The notes below the pieces were generated by a model. It saw only the letters and a program-made list of their open reading frames with translations, made no database searches and was not told the origin of the DNA. A stretch of DNA of 64,000 bases from an uncultured Granulicatella sp. (GTDB taxonomy: Bacteria > Bacillota > Bacilli > Lactobacillales > Aerococcaceae). The stretch is from contig NZ_CALHIF010000039.1 in the NCBI RefSeq assembly GCF_938030755.1, positions 28,778-92,777 on the forward strand, read 5' to 3'. The translations under genes and the position numbers were made by a program. Of the stretch, positions 5,471-14,292 are shown one piece after another (position 1 is the first letter of the stretch; each line of letters begins with the position of its first letter).

Positions 5471-8128
5471 ATGAAAACAGCAAAAGAAAGATTCGATTTA
5501 GCACTAATGAAACCAATGGCAGAGGTCCTAGAAGCTTTAGGAACATCTGTAAAAGGCCTTAGTGAAGAACAAGTAGAAACGCTCCGTGAAAACTATGGAG
5601 AAAACAAAATTACGAAAGCTAAAGAAGATCCAATTTGGAAAAAGATTTATGAATCGATTATCAATCCATTTACGGTAATTCTATTAGTGATTGCGGTAAT
5701 CTCATTATTCACGAATGTGATTCTAGCAAAACCAGGTGAAGCAGACCCAACAACTTCCATCATTATCGTGGTGCTCGTGGCTGTGTCAGGAACGATTCGA
5801 TTTGTGCAAGAAATGAAAAGTGACAAGGCGGCTAGTAACTTATCTAGTCTAATCGTCAATACAGCAACGGTTATTCGAGATGGCGAACAGATGGAAGTTC
5901 CGATTGAAGATTTAGTAGTTAGAGATATTATTAAATTAAGCGCTGGGGACATGTTACCAGCGGATGCATTATTATTAGAAACACGTGACTTTTTTATCCA
6001 ACAATCCAGCTTAACTGGTGAAAGTGAATCCATTGAGAAAAAATCAATCTGGGTTCCAGATGAAGATGAAAAGAAAAAACAAGCACTTGAGAGCGAACGT
6101 TTTGTCTTTATGGGCTCAAACGTGGTCAGCGGTAGTGCCTTAGCAGTTATTTTAGTAACGGGTAATGATACGATGATTGGTCGTATCGAAAAAACATTGA
6201 ATACATTTGAAGAACCAACTAGTTTCGAGAAAGAAATGAATAAAATTTCATGGCTATTGATTCGCTTAATGCTTGTGTTGGTACCAGTTGTATTCTTGAT
6301 TAATGGATTAACAGACGGCGACTGGTTAGAAGCAGGGGTATTTGCATTAAGTGTTGCTGTGGGGTTAACTCCTGAAATGTTGCCAATGATTATTACAGCC
6401 AGCCTTGCAAAAGGAGCCGTAATTATGGCTAAAGAAAAAGTTATTATTAAAAAATTAAACGCGATTCAAGATTTAGGGGCTATCGATATTTTATGTACAG
6501 ATAAAACAGGTACGCTCACGCAAGATGAAATTATTCTTGAATATCCATTAGATATCCATGCAAATTTAGATTTAGGCGTATTAAAAATTGCTTATTTAAA
6601 CAGCTATTTCCAAACAGGTCTTAAAAACTTATTAGACCGTGCCATTATTACACGTACAGAAAAAGAAGCCGAAGAACACGAAGGGTTACAAAACTTAGCA
6701 ACGCGCTATCAAAAGATTGATGAATTGCCATTTGACTTCGAACGTCGTCGTATGAGCGTTATTGTGAAAGAAAACGACGAAGCAGTGCTTGTAACTAAAG
6801 GGGCACTAGAAGAAATGCTTAGTATCTCTACGCATGTAAAAGACGGAGAAGAAGTTCGTCCAATTACAGATGACATCCGCAAATCCATCCTAGAAGCGGT
6901 GAGTGGCTTAAATGAACAAGGGCTTCGTGTGCTTGGGGTGAGTCAAAAGAAATATCAAGATACTCACCATGCCTTCACAGTGGAAGATGAATCGAATATG
7001 ATTCTAATGGGATACTTAGCCTTTCTTGATCCACCAAAACCTTCAGCAGCTCCAGCAATTCAAGCGTTGAAAGAGCATGGCGTAGCTACGAAGATTCTTA
7101 CAGGTGATAATGAAAAAGTAACGCAAACAGTCTGTGCAAAAGTTGGATTACCAGTTGATAAAATCTTACTAGGTACGGAAATTGAGGATATGAGTGATGA
7201 AGAATTAGCAACAGTTGCTGAAGAAACAACGATCTTCGCAAAATTATCTCCAGACCAAAAAGCACGTATTATTCATTTGCTGAAAGCAAAAGGTCATAAG
7301 ATTGGTTACATGGGTGACGGAATCAATGATGCGCCATCTTTAAAAGTAGCCGATGTCGGTATTTCTGTAGATAGTGCTGTGGACATTGCCAAAGAAGTAG
7401 CAGATGTTGTTCTTTTAGATAAGGACTTACTCGTTCTTGAAAAAGGATTGATTGAAGGCCGTAAAGTTTATGCGAATATGACAAAATACATTAAGATGAC
7501 CGTTTCATCTAACTTCGGGAACATTTTCTCTGTATTATTCGCAAGTATTTTCTTACCATTCTTACCAATGGCACCAGTTCACTTAATCGTATTGAACTTA
7601 ATCTATGATTTAAGCTGTGTGGCATTGCCATTTGATAATGTAGATGCAGATTTCTTAAAAGAACCACGCGCATGGACAGCAAGCTCAATCACGCGATTCA
7701 TGGCTTGGTTTGGACCAACGAGTTCCATCTTTGACATTATCACATTTGCGATTATGTTCTTTGGAATTGCACCGATGATTACTGGAAGTAGTTATGCAAC
7801 ATCAACTAATCCAGCATTCTTCTTGATGGTCTTCCAAACAGGTTGGTTCATCGAATCTATGTGGTCTCAAACGATGGTTATTTATATGTTACGTTCACCA
7901 AAATTACCATTTGTACATTCAAAACCAGCATTCTCTTTGCTAGTGACATCCTTATTTGCTTTATTTGTTGTAACGGTTCTTCCTTACACACCACTAGCAG
8001 GGCCATTAAAACTTGCACCGCTCAATGGACTTTATTTCCTTGCATTGATTCTCATTATCGCAGGATACATGTTCTTAGTAACGGTTGTTAAAAAAGCGTA
8101 TATAAAAAAATATAATGAATGGTTATAA
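5471..8128 (+). CDS. mgtA: Magnesium-importing P-type ATPase
   Basis: 885 residues from the ATG at 5471 (AGAGGTG 6 bases upstream; a GTG at 5462 lies within that site). MgtA-type P3B pumps import Mg2+ using ATP. Seen in order: N-terminal cation-ATPase region, the actuator loop LTGESES, transmembrane VGLTPEMLPMIIT, phosphorylation site CTDKTGTLT with Asp344, the hinge motif MGDGINDAPSLKVADVGIS near 615, and a C-terminal set of about six membrane segments with NLIYDLSCVALPFDN. Length matches MgtA/MgtB. Controlled by the M-box, a terminator and probably the leader ORF. Followed by its own terminator. Confidence 0.92.
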   Translation: MKTAKERFDLALMKPMAEVLEALGTSVKGLSEEQVETLRENYGENKITKAKEDPIWKKIYESIINPFTVILLVIAVISLFTNVILAKPGEADPTTSIIIVVLVAVSGTIRFVQEMKSDKAASNLSSLIVNTATVIRDGEQMEVPIEDLVVRDIIKLSAGDMLPADALLLETRDFFIQQSSLTGESESIEKKSIWVPDEDEKKKQALESERFVFMGSNVVSGSALAVILVTGNDTMIGRIEKTLNTFEEPTSFEKEMNKISWLLIRLMLVLVPVVFLINGLTDGDWLEAGVFALSVAVGLTPEMLPMIITASLAKGAVIMAKEKVIIKKLNAIQDLGAIDILCTDKTGTLTQDEIILEYPLDIHANLDLGVLKIAYLNSYFQTGLKNLLDRAIITRTEKEAEEHEGLQNLATRYQKIDELPFDFERRRMSVIVKENDEAVLVTKGALEEMLSISTHVKDGEEVRPITDDIRKSILEAVSGLNEQGLRVLGVSQKKYQDTHHAFTVEDESNMILMGYLAFLDPPKPSAAPAIQALKEHGVATKILTGDNEKVTQTVCAKVGLPVDKILLGTEIEDMSDEELATVAEETTIFAKLSPDQKARIIHLLKAKGHKIGYMGDGINDAPSLKVADVGISVDSAVDIAKEVADVVLLDKDLLVLEKGLIEGRKVYANMTKYIKMTVSSNFGNIFSVLFASIFLPFLPMAPVHLIVLNLIYDLSCVALPFDNVDADFLKEPRAWTASSITRFMAWFGPTSSIFDIITFAIMFFGIAPMITGSSYATSTNPAFFLMVFQTGWFIESMWSQTMVIYMLRSPKLPFVHSKPAFSLLVTSLFALFVVTVLPYTPLAGPLKLAPLNGLYFLALILIIAGYMFLVTVVKKAYIKKYNEWL

Positions 8129-8137
8129 TTAGATAAG

Positions 8138-8172
8138 AGCTATCGTAACAAGTTGTTATGATAGCTTTTTTT
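8138..8172 (+). terminator. Terminator of mgtA
   Basis: Stem AGCTATCGTAACA/TGTTATGATAGCT with one wobble, followed by eight Ts. Confidence 0.85.
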
Positions 8173-8220
8173 GTTCCAAATATGCTATTGTTCAATCATA
8201 AGAATATTAGGGGTGTTTTT

Positions 8221-8649
8221 ATGGAAAAAACTATTTACACTACAACAGCTGTGAACGTAGATGGATTAAATGGGAAATCGTTTATTGAGGGAAATGGTGA
8301 AAAAAACTGGGGAGTGGATATTTCATCTCCTTTAAGCGAAAAAAAAGGAACCAATCCTGAGCAATTATTTGCGTTGGCGTATGCAACTTGTCTAAACGCT
8401 TCCATTGGCATTGTTGAAAAAGGTTTGAATCTAGAACATGAATGTAGAGTCGAAGTGAAAGTGGATTTAACAAAAGATCCTGTTGGAGAAGGGTATTTAT
8501 TCTTGCCATCTGTCCGAGTTTTTATGCCAACAAGGGAAGATAAATTAGCGAAAGAAATTCTAGAGGCTGCTGAACGTGTATGTCCTATTCAAAAACTATT
8601 ACAAGGAGTCAATGTTCCTCCGGTGGAATTAGTAACAGAGAATGGGTAA
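8221..8649 (+). CDS. OsmC/Ohr-family peroxide reductase
   Basis: 142 residues from the ATG at 8221 (AGGGGTG ahead); an upstream in-frame ATG at 8158 falls inside the mgtA terminator and is rejected. Ohr/OsmC proteins reduce organic hydroperoxides with a pair of cysteines. Here Cys57 (LFALAYATCLNAS) and Cys121 (AERVCPIQKLL) are in the expected places, and the length equals that of Ohr. The N-terminal strand (KTIYTTTAVNVDGLNGKSF) is typical. The assignment to Ohr rather than OsmC is likely from length and the GTNPEQLFA motif. It overlaps the next gene by 8 bases. Confidence 0.88.
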   Translation: MEKTIYTTTAVNVDGLNGKSFIEGNGEKNWGVDISSPLSEKKGTNPEQLFALAYATCLNASIGIVEKGLNLEHECRVEVKVDLTKDPVGEGYLFLPSVRVFMPTREDKLAKEILEAAERVCPIQKLLQGVNVPPVELVTENG

Positions 8650-9202
8650 TACGAATATAAGAGTTGCAACAGTAGAAGATGCTCATTCTATTCAAGCAAT
8701 TTATGAACCGTATGTCCTGAAGACGGCCATAACATTTGAAGAAGTAGTCCCTAGTATAGAGGAATTTCAAAATCGAATTGCTAACACATTGGAGTCTTTT
8801 CCTTATCTAGTTTTAGAGGAGGGAGAAGAGATTGTTGGTTATGCATATGCTGGAAGGTTTTCTCAAAGGGCAGCATTTGACTGGTCAACGGAGGTTAGTA
8901 TTTATATCAGCCTCGAACATCAAAGAAAAGGTTTTGGCAAGTTATTATATACAGAACTTGAAAAACAACTATTGAAATTAGGCTATCAAAACATATACGC
9001 TTGTGTAGCGGTGCCGGAAGTGGAGGATGAGTATTTAACGAATAATAGCTTATCCTATCACCAATATTTAGGGTTTAACGAATGTGGACGTTTTGAAAAT
9101 TGTGGTTGCAAATTTAATCGGTGGTATCATATTGTGTGGCTACAAAAACATGCTGCTAAGAAAATTCCCGCAGATCGTCCAAAAAGGTTTGAAGGATTAT
9201 AA
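8642..9202 (+). CDS. GNAT acetyltransferase, phosphinothricin/MSX-acetyltransferase type
   Basis: 186 residues. N-terminal IRVATVEDAHSIQAIYEPYVLKTAITFE and the block DWSTEVSIYISLEHQRKGFGKLLYTELEKQL, including the acetyl-CoA loop QRKGFG, place it in the PAT/YwnH group of N-acetyltransferases, whose natural substrates include methionine sulfoximine and related amino acids. The end (YHQYLGFNECGRFENCGCKFNRWYHIVW) follows the family, but with three cysteines close together and a longer basic tail. Translationally coupled to the Ohr gene by an 8-base overlap. Confidence 0.82.
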   Translation: MGNTNIRVATVEDAHSIQAIYEPYVLKTAITFEEVVPSIEEFQNRIANTLESFPYLVLEEGEEIVGYAYAGRFSQRAAFDWSTEVSIYISLEHQRKGFGKLLYTELEKQLLKLGYQNIYACVAVPEVEDEYLTNNSLSYHQYLGFNECGRFENCGCKFNRWYHIVWLQKHAAKKIPADRPKRFEGL

Positions 9203-9205
9203 AAC

Positions 9206-9240
9206 AAAACCACATCAACAAATTTGTTGATGTGGTTTTA
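9206..9240. terminator. Bidirectional terminator between convergent genes
   Basis: Stem AAAACCACATCAACAA/TTGTTGATGTGGTTTT with a 3-nt loop; A tract on one side and T tract on the other. Confidence 0.88.
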
Positions 9241-9242
9241 AT

Positions 9243-10703
9243 TTATCTAAAATGATTGATTTTTTGTTTAAAGAATACCCAGCAGCATTTATAGGATTCC
9301 TCGTTCATTTTTAGCTTACTGTACAATTGATATTTCGGTCTCCACCAACGAAGTTTGCCTCCAGAAAAATGTTCTAAAAACTCTGAAAAAGGGTGGTCAT
9401 AAGGTTCCTTTGGTAAACCACTACAAAATATAGAAAAATACCCGGATAGTTTACCAAATGCTACTCCTATTTCTCCTTTTGTCCAATTGGAGTGTCTCAA
9501 GACGCCCTCGACATGAGAATGAGGAGTTTTATTTAAATAATGTTCAATACGCATGTTCCATTGATGTGATAGATCGAGAGAATCAAATTGTTTATCAAAC
9601 CATTCTTCTTCAATTTCTAGTTCGATGAAATATTTTAGCATTTCCTGGAGGGGTTGATAACTTTCAATACTATTATGAACTTTATTTGTTTTAAAGTAAT
9701 GGAAAGTCAGTTCTTCATGAATCTTTTCAAGAAAGGTAGGATCCCCGTTTTTTTCTGGGAAAATTCTATTGACGATTACTTTTGTAAGACTATCTGTTAA
9801 TAAGGGAAGTAGTGTACAAAAGCCAATAATGGAGTGTTTCATAAATCTTTGTTCTGTTTCACTTTTATCATCTGTTGTAGCTGAATGATTATAATCTAAT
9901 ATAAAAACTTCTCCTAGTAATTTTAGACATTGGTTTAGAGCACTAACAAAGTCCGTAAATATTCCTAAATTAAGATAAATCGTCTCTTCGTTTTGGTAGA
10001 TGGTTGGAAAAGGATTTGGACCGAAATTAATAAGAATGGTTTGTTTCGAGATAACAGATTGTGCTATGCGAATAATATCGTATAAAACGGTCATAGTATC
10101 CTCTTTACTTAAATTTAAGTGTTGAATTGGAATGTATTCACTTGGAAAGGTTTCTATATAATCTCTATACAAACGTAAAAAAGAAGCTTTACTCTCTTTA
10201 ATATGCTGATAATAAAATTCAGTAAGTTCTACGCCATATATGGATTTGAGAACATCCATATATTTCACTTCTTTCATGTTTAATTGTTTTTGATATTTTA
10301 AATGGAAAAATTCTCTTAGAAGATTTAAGTACGGGAATAAAGTAATGATGCTTTCTCCACGAAGTCCCTTAATCCACAGTGCCGTTAATGTGTACAAAGC
10401 CTCAGAATAAGGCTTATGAAAACAGTGAGTAGAAAACTGATGACGAAGATAATAATCATTCAATTTTTGAAATTGTTTTTGTTGCTGGATAGAAAGCGTA
10501 TGAGAAAAATCTTCAAAATGATGGATTAAAAAAGTAGCTTCACTAGAACTAATTAAATACTCAATAATTTCTTCAAATGCCTTATTATAAGGATTAGGAT
10601 CTGGAGAAAATAAATTATAGAAAAAATAATACTTTTGTTGTTGCTCCTCAAGTAATTCAATCTGTTTCACTAACAAACTTAAATCCTGCGTATAACGTTC
10701 CAT
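9243..10703 (-). CDS. Degenerate M32 (carboxypeptidase Taq-like) homologue, probably inactive
   Basis: 486 residues, largely helical, no signal peptide. The layout follows M32 metallocarboxypeptidases, which are about 500 residues. NFGPNPFPTIYQNEETIYLNL (226-246) stands where M32 has the HPF..D.RITTR block; FVSALNQCLKLLGEVF (252-267) where M32 has FLSAL..IHEAGHALY; a SETEQRF.KHSIIGFCTLLP stretch where M32 has HESQSR.WE...F; and VEGVLRHSNWTKGEIG (398-413) where M32 has GVLQDIHWSGGSFG. At the zinc site HEAGH is replaced by KLLGE (261-265), so both histidines and the catalytic Glu are gone. I infer a non-catalytic relative. The gene stands alone with its own divergent promoter region; GAGG precedes the ATG. 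Confidence 0.5.
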   Translation of the reverse strand: MERYTQDLSLLVKQIELLEEQQQKYYFFYNLFSPDPNPYNKAFEEIIEYLISSSEATFLIHHFEDFSHTLSIQQQKQFQKLNDYYLRHQFSTHCFHKPYSEALYTLTALWIKGLRGESIITLFPYLNLLREFFHLKYQKQLNMKEVKYMDVLKSIYGVELTEFYYQHIKESKASFLRLYRDYIETFPSEYIPIQHLNLSKEDTMTVLYDIIRIAQSVISKQTILINFGPNPFPTIYQNEETIYLNLGIFTDFVSALNQCLKLLGEVFILDYNHSATTDDKSETEQRFMKHSIIGFCTLLPLLTDSLTKVIVNRIFPEKNGDPTFLEKIHEELTFHYFKTNKVHNSIESYQPLQEMLKYFIELEIEEEWFDKQFDSLDLSHQWNMRIEHYLNKTPHSHVEGVLRHSNWTKGEIGVAFGKLSGYFSIFCSGLPKEPYDHPFSEFLEHFSGGKLRWWRPKYQLYSKLKMNEESYKCCWVFFKQKINHFR

Positions 10704-10824
10704 TGTATTACCCTCCTTAAAGCTCTTTTTCTTTTATTGTAACGCTTACATTTTTAGTCGTCAATATGAATATTTATCTATTTTTTAGTTAATATTTGTC
10801 GAATTTAAGATTTTTAAAATAGAC

Positions 10825-10853
10825 TTGACTTAGGTGGGAGTGTCTTTCATAAT
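10825..10853 (+). promoter_or_regulatory. Sigma-A promoter of the VanZ-like gene
   Basis: -35 TTGACT, 17-base spacer, -10 CATAAT; the start point is about 20 bases before the ribosome site. Confidence 0.7.
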
Positions 10854-10882
10854 GGAGAAAGTTTAAGAGAAGGAGAGGTTTT

Positions 10883-11365
10883 ATGTCTAAAAAAACTAAA
10901 GGAACAATTGCGATTACTTTGGCAATTGCAGCGATGGTTCTAATATTTGTTAGTTCTAGTATGTCCTACAAAGATCAATCCTTAGTATCGACGATTCAAA
11001 AGGGATTGCCCTCTCAACCATTTTCAGAATTGCTTTCAAAGATTAAGTTTGAATATGCGGGACAAACGATTAGTATTCCTTCATTAGGCTATGCTCAATT
11101 CGTTGAATTTTTTATTCGCAAAATAACCCATTTTTTAGCCTACTTTTTTATTGGCTACCAATGGACAAGAGGATTAACTGTTCATGTTCGAAAGAAAGGA
11201 CTCCCTCAATTTTTAGCTATTTTTATAACTGTTTTATATGCAATTACTGATGAATTCCATCAAGGAATCACACCTGGAAGAACTCCTTTAATTCAAGATG
11301 TGTTTATTGATGCGTTAGGCGCGATGTTCGGTGTCGGTTTAGGAACTTTGAAGAAGATTAAATAG
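10883..11365 (+). CDS. VanZ-like family membrane protein
   Basis: 160 residues with an N-terminal membrane segment, a short extracellular stretch and three further helices. The family signature is clear: RKITHFLAYFFIGY, then AITDEFHQGITPGRTPLIQDVFIDALGAMFG. VanZ homologues are linked to low-level teicoplanin or lipoglycopeptide tolerance, but the housekeeping role is unknown. GAAGGAGAGG precedes the ATG. It has its own promoter and terminator, so it is a single-gene unit next to the comG operon. Confidence 0.85.
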   Translation: MSKKTKGTIAITLAIAAMVLIFVSSSMSYKDQSLVSTIQKGLPSQPFSELLSKIKFEYAGQTISIPSLGYAQFVEFFIRKITHFLAYFFIGYQWTRGLTVHVRKKGLPQFLAIFITVLYAITDEFHQGITPGRTPLIQDVFIDALGAMFGVGLGTLKKIK

Positions 11366-11370
11366 AGAGA

Positions 11371-11402
11371 AAAACGTTGAAGAAACTCTTCAACGTTTTT
11401 TT
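11371..11402 (+). terminator. Terminator after the VanZ-like gene
   Basis: Stem AAAACGTTGAAG/CTTCAACGTTTT with a 5-nt loop and T tract; it insulates the comG operon. Confidence 0.88.
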
Positions 11403-11471
11403 ATTTTGAGGGGCTTTTTCATTCCTTTTTGCATAGCTCATTATGACTAGTCAAAGAGTGGAGGAAGAGAT

Positions 11472-12542
11472 ATGGAAATGAATGAATTAGCCGAGGAAAT
11501 CTTTAAACAAGCTATTTCCCACCAATTGGATGATATTCATTTATTGCCCATTGGAGAGGAGTATGTATTTTATTTAAGAGATGTTAATGGTTTAAAAGAG
11601 CTAAGGAAAGTTTCAACGAAGATTGCTGAACAGTTTATTTCATATTTGAAATATCAAGCGGGGATGGATGTTGGGGAGAGAAGACGACCTCAAAGTGGAT
11701 CACTGACTTTTGAATTTTCAGCGCATCAAATCATTGAGTTACGTATATCTATTATTACTAATTTTAAGCAAAAAGAATCAATGGTCATTCGACTATTACA
11801 TCGTTCCCAAAAAGAGAATTCTTCTATTCAAGCGACAATCTACTTTCCAAAGGATTGGAGATTATTAGAACAGTTTTTTAGATATAAAAGTGGACTAATT
11901 CTATTTTCTGGTCCTATTAGTTCGGGAAAAACAAGTACCATGTATTCTTTACTTAGGGAAAGAATGAATGAAAAGACGTTACAAGTCATTACAATGGAGG
12001 ATCCAGTTGAATATCATGAACCTATGTTTCTTCAGACGGAAATTAATGAAAAAGCTGGGATTACTTACGAACTTTTAATTAAAAGCTGTTTAAGACATCA
12101 TCCAGATATTCTTCTCATTGGGGAAATTAGAGATGAAATGACCGCAAAGATGGCTATTCGAGCTGCCTTAACAGGTCATCTAATTTTAGCGACGGTGCAT
12201 GCAAAAGATTGTAATGGTGTCATCTCTAGACTAATAGAACTTGGAGTTAGTAAGACGATGTTAGAACAAACGATTATCGCAATTTGCTCACAACGTTTAC
12301 TTCCAAGATACTGCGCCCTGTGTCATCAAGAATGCCAAATCTATTGTAATCACTTAGCGAATGGAGAAAAAAGAGGAACGATTTTTGAAATTGAAACGAA
12401 TCGTAAAATTTCGGACTTTTTAAACAAGAATCAGTTTGAAAGAGACGAGGAAAGGATTCATCCTTTTAATAAGGTGTTAAGAAAGGCTTATGCATTGGGA
12501 TATATTACTGAAAAAACTTACGAAACCTATCAAATTATCTAA
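11472..12542 (+). CDS. comGA: Competence pseudopilus assembly ATPase ComGA
   Basis: 356 residues, a GspE/PilB-type secretion ATPase that powers assembly of the ComGC pseudopilus for DNA uptake. Walker A is FSGPISSGKTST, followed by the Asp box ITMEDPVEYHE, Walker B ILLIGEIRDEMTAKMAIRAALTGHLILATVHAK with the conserved Thr-His-Ala, and the RLIELGV helix. A CALCHQEC cysteine group near 285 replaces the usual tetracysteine zinc motif in reduced form. GGAGGAAGAG is 7-9 bases ahead of the ATG. It heads an operon of seven overlapping genes (comGA-comGG). Confidence 0.93.
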   Translation: MEMNELAEEIFKQAISHQLDDIHLLPIGEEYVFYLRDVNGLKELRKVSTKIAEQFISYLKYQAGMDVGERRRPQSGSLTFEFSAHQIIELRISIITNFKQKESMVIRLLHRSQKENSSIQATIYFPKDWRLLEQFFRYKSGLILFSGPISSGKTSTMYSLLRERMNEKTLQVITMEDPVEYHEPMFLQTEINEKAGITYELLIKSCLRHHPDILLIGEIRDEMTAKMAIRAALTGHLILATVHAKDCNGVISRLIELGVSKTMLEQTIIAICSQRLLPRYCALCHQECQIYCNHLANGEKRGTIFEIETNRKISDFLNKNQFERDEERIHPFNKVLRKAYALGYITEKTYETYQII

Positions 12543-13560
12543 GAAATGGAAAGCGGACATACAAGCTAGATTCATACTTCAATTGTCTCATCTATTACAA
12601 GAAGGGTTTAGTTTAGATGAGTCCTTAAAATTTTTAGAGTATTTATTTGATGCACAGAAAAGTCAGATAGAACAGATGAGAAAATTATTGAGTGAAGGAT
12701 ATCGGTTTGATCAATGTTTGAGAGAGATTGGATTTTCAGAAACTCATACTTCTCAAATTTATTTATCAATGCAATTTGGAAGCTTTGAGAAAGCTTGTAA
12801 TTCTATTGGAGAATTTTTAATGCGGAAACAAAAACAAAAGAAAAAAATACATCAAACAATGATTTATCCAGCCTTCCTTTTTATATTTGTCATTGGGATG
12901 ATTCTTTGTATCCGAGTGTTATTACTTGATCAGTTAGGCAGTATGATTCAAGAGGAACAATTAAAACAAAGTGGATTTCTATATTGGATATGGCTGTGGT
13001 TCCAGAATTTACCGCAAATCTCTCTCATTATATTAGGAGTTGGAATGACATTCTCTCTTCTTATTTATTCTTTTTGGAAACAAAAGGATTCGTATCATCA
13101 ATTTCTAAGTCTGATTCATTTCCCGATTGTTGGGCAGAGTGTTCAACAATATGTCACCTTTTTGTATGCAAGAGAATTTTCTTATTTTTTAAGGAATGGA
13201 CAATCTCTTTTAACCATGGTTGCAGAAATGAAGAAGGATGGAACGAGTAACCTTTCAAAAATCCTTGCTGAAAAAATTGAACAAAAACTAGTCCGAGGAG
13301 AATCTTTCTCGGGTGCGCTTGAGAAAATAGGGCTATTTCGAAAAGAATTTATTTGGCTTGTATTAGAAGGAGAGAAGACTAGACAGTTAGATGTCCAACT
13401 AAAGGTTTACGCTGATCAAATGCTTGAAGAATTTTCAAAAGGAATCGAAAAGAAAATCAAATGGATACAACCAATACTCCTAATGGGAATTGGGTTTCTC
13501 ATCGTTTCCATGTATCTCATCTTATTACTACCGACTTTAACTATGATTGGAGGATATTAA
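12490..13560 (+). CDS. comGB: Competence pseudopilus membrane protein ComGB
   Basis: 356 residues, a GspF/PilC-type inner membrane platform protein. After a basic N-terminus, ARFILQLSHLLQEGFSLDESLKFL is the first T2SF domain; membrane segments follow at about 120-145, 165-190 and 325-350, with the second T2SF domain (EFSYFLRNGQSLLTMVAEM) between. It overlaps comGA by 53 bases because the only in-frame ATG is at 12490; AAAGG lies three bases before it, a weak spacing. A shorter start is possible but none is obvious. Coupled to comGC, whose ribosome site lies in the last codons of this gene. Confidence 0.9.
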   Translation: MHWDILLKKLTKPIKLSKKWKADIQARFILQLSHLLQEGFSLDESLKFLEYLFDAQKSQIEQMRKLLSEGYRFDQCLREIGFSETHTSQIYLSMQFGSFEKACNSIGEFLMRKQKQKKKIHQTMIYPAFLFIFVIGMILCIRVLLLDQLGSMIQEEQLKQSGFLYWIWLWFQNLPQISLIILGVGMTFSLLIYSFWKQKDSYHQFLSLIHFPIVGQSVQQYVTFLYAREFSYFLRNGQSLLTMVAEMKKDGTSNLSKILAEKIEQKLVRGESFSGALEKIGLFRKEFIWLVLEGEKTRQLDVQLKVYADQMLEEFSKGIEKKIKWIQPILLMGIGFLIVSMYLILLLPTLTMIGGY

Positions 13561-13561
13561 A

Positions 13562-13861
13562 ATGAAAACAAAGAAAAAAGGCTTCACATTAATTGAATTA
13601 CTCGTGTGCCTCTTTATTATTGGTTTGATGATGCTACTGATTATTCCGAATATTGCACAACAAAGAAAGACTGCACAAGAGAAAGCTGACGAAGCAATTG
13701 TGAATGTAGTCAAGACTCAACAACAATCGTATATGCTGCAAAATAATACAAAAGAAGTTCCGACGGTAGAAGAATTGCTTAACAAAAAGTATATTGATCA
13801 AAAACAAATGGAAGCTTATAAAAAGGTAGATCCTAAGCTTATCACGCCTGATGCTCAATAA
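13562..13861 (+). CDS. comGC: Major competence pseudopilin ComGC
   Basis: 99 residues from the ATG at 13562, with GGAGG nine bases upstream. Type III prepilin signal KKKGFTLIELLVCLFIIGLM: cleavage by ComC after the Gly leaves an N-methylated Phe and the Glu at +5 needed for assembly. The C-terminal part is helical with EEAIVNVVKTQQQSYMLQN-like repeats of polar residues. It is the main subunit of the DNA-uptake pseudopilus. The stop is two bases before comGD. Confidence 0.93.
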   Translation: MKTKKKGFTLIELLVCLFIIGLMMLLIIPNIAQQRKTAQEKADEAIVNVVKTQQQSYMLQNNTKEVPTVEELLNKKYIDQKQMEAYKKVDPKLITPDAQ

Positions 13862-13863
13862 TT

Positions 13864-14292
13864 ATGAAGAAAAGAGCATTTACGCTTGTTGAATGCTTAA
13901 TATCGCTGGCGATTGCTTGTTTCTTAGTGATACTGACTCCGCCTTTGATTAGTCAGTCATATGTGAATTGGAAGGAAGAAGTATTTCTTAGAGAGTTTGA
14001 GCAAGTGATGGATACAGCACAGATTACAGCTATTTCAACGGGCAAAGGTTCATTTGTGACAGTTTCGGGTGGCCTAGTGGAATTAAATTGTCATGGAGCT
14101 AGAGAGTTGGATAGGAAGATTCGTTTTCCAGAAACAATGAAGAGTTATTCTATCCAAACATATAGTTTTAAACCTTATAGTGGGAATGTAAGTCAGTTTT
14201 CATCAGTGACTTTTGATGGGCAGAATCGCAGATACACTTATGTTTTTCAATTAGGGGAGGCTAAGTACCATGTTGAAATTACCAACAAGTAG
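13864..14292 (+). CDS. comGD: Minor competence pseudopilin ComGD
   Basis: 142 residues. N-terminal prepilin motif KKRAFTLVECLISLAIACFL keeps the Glu of the +5 position. The rest is a beta-rich pseudopilin head with several Tyr and Ser residues (YSFKPYSGNVSQFSSVTFDGQNRRYTYVF), as in ComGD. Overlaps comGE by 23 bases, so translation is coupled. Minor pseudopilins prime or cap the ComGC filament. Confidence 0.88.
   Translation: MKKRAFTLVECLISLAIACFLVILTPPLISQSYVNWKEEVFLREFEQVMDTAQITAISTGKGSFVTVSGGLVELNCHGARELDRKIRFPETMKSYSIQTYSFKPYSGNVSQFSSVTFDGQNRRYTYVFQLGEAKYHVEITNK

Noticed and set aside
8158..8220. Longer start for the OsmC/Ohr gene
   Set aside because: The extra codons overlap the T tract of the mgtA terminator; ATG 8221 has the ribosome site and gives the normal Ohr length.
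11404..11471. ComX-type (TACGAATA) competence box before comGA
   Set aside because: A T-rich run followed by TGCATAG is present, but the match to the combox is too poor to claim.
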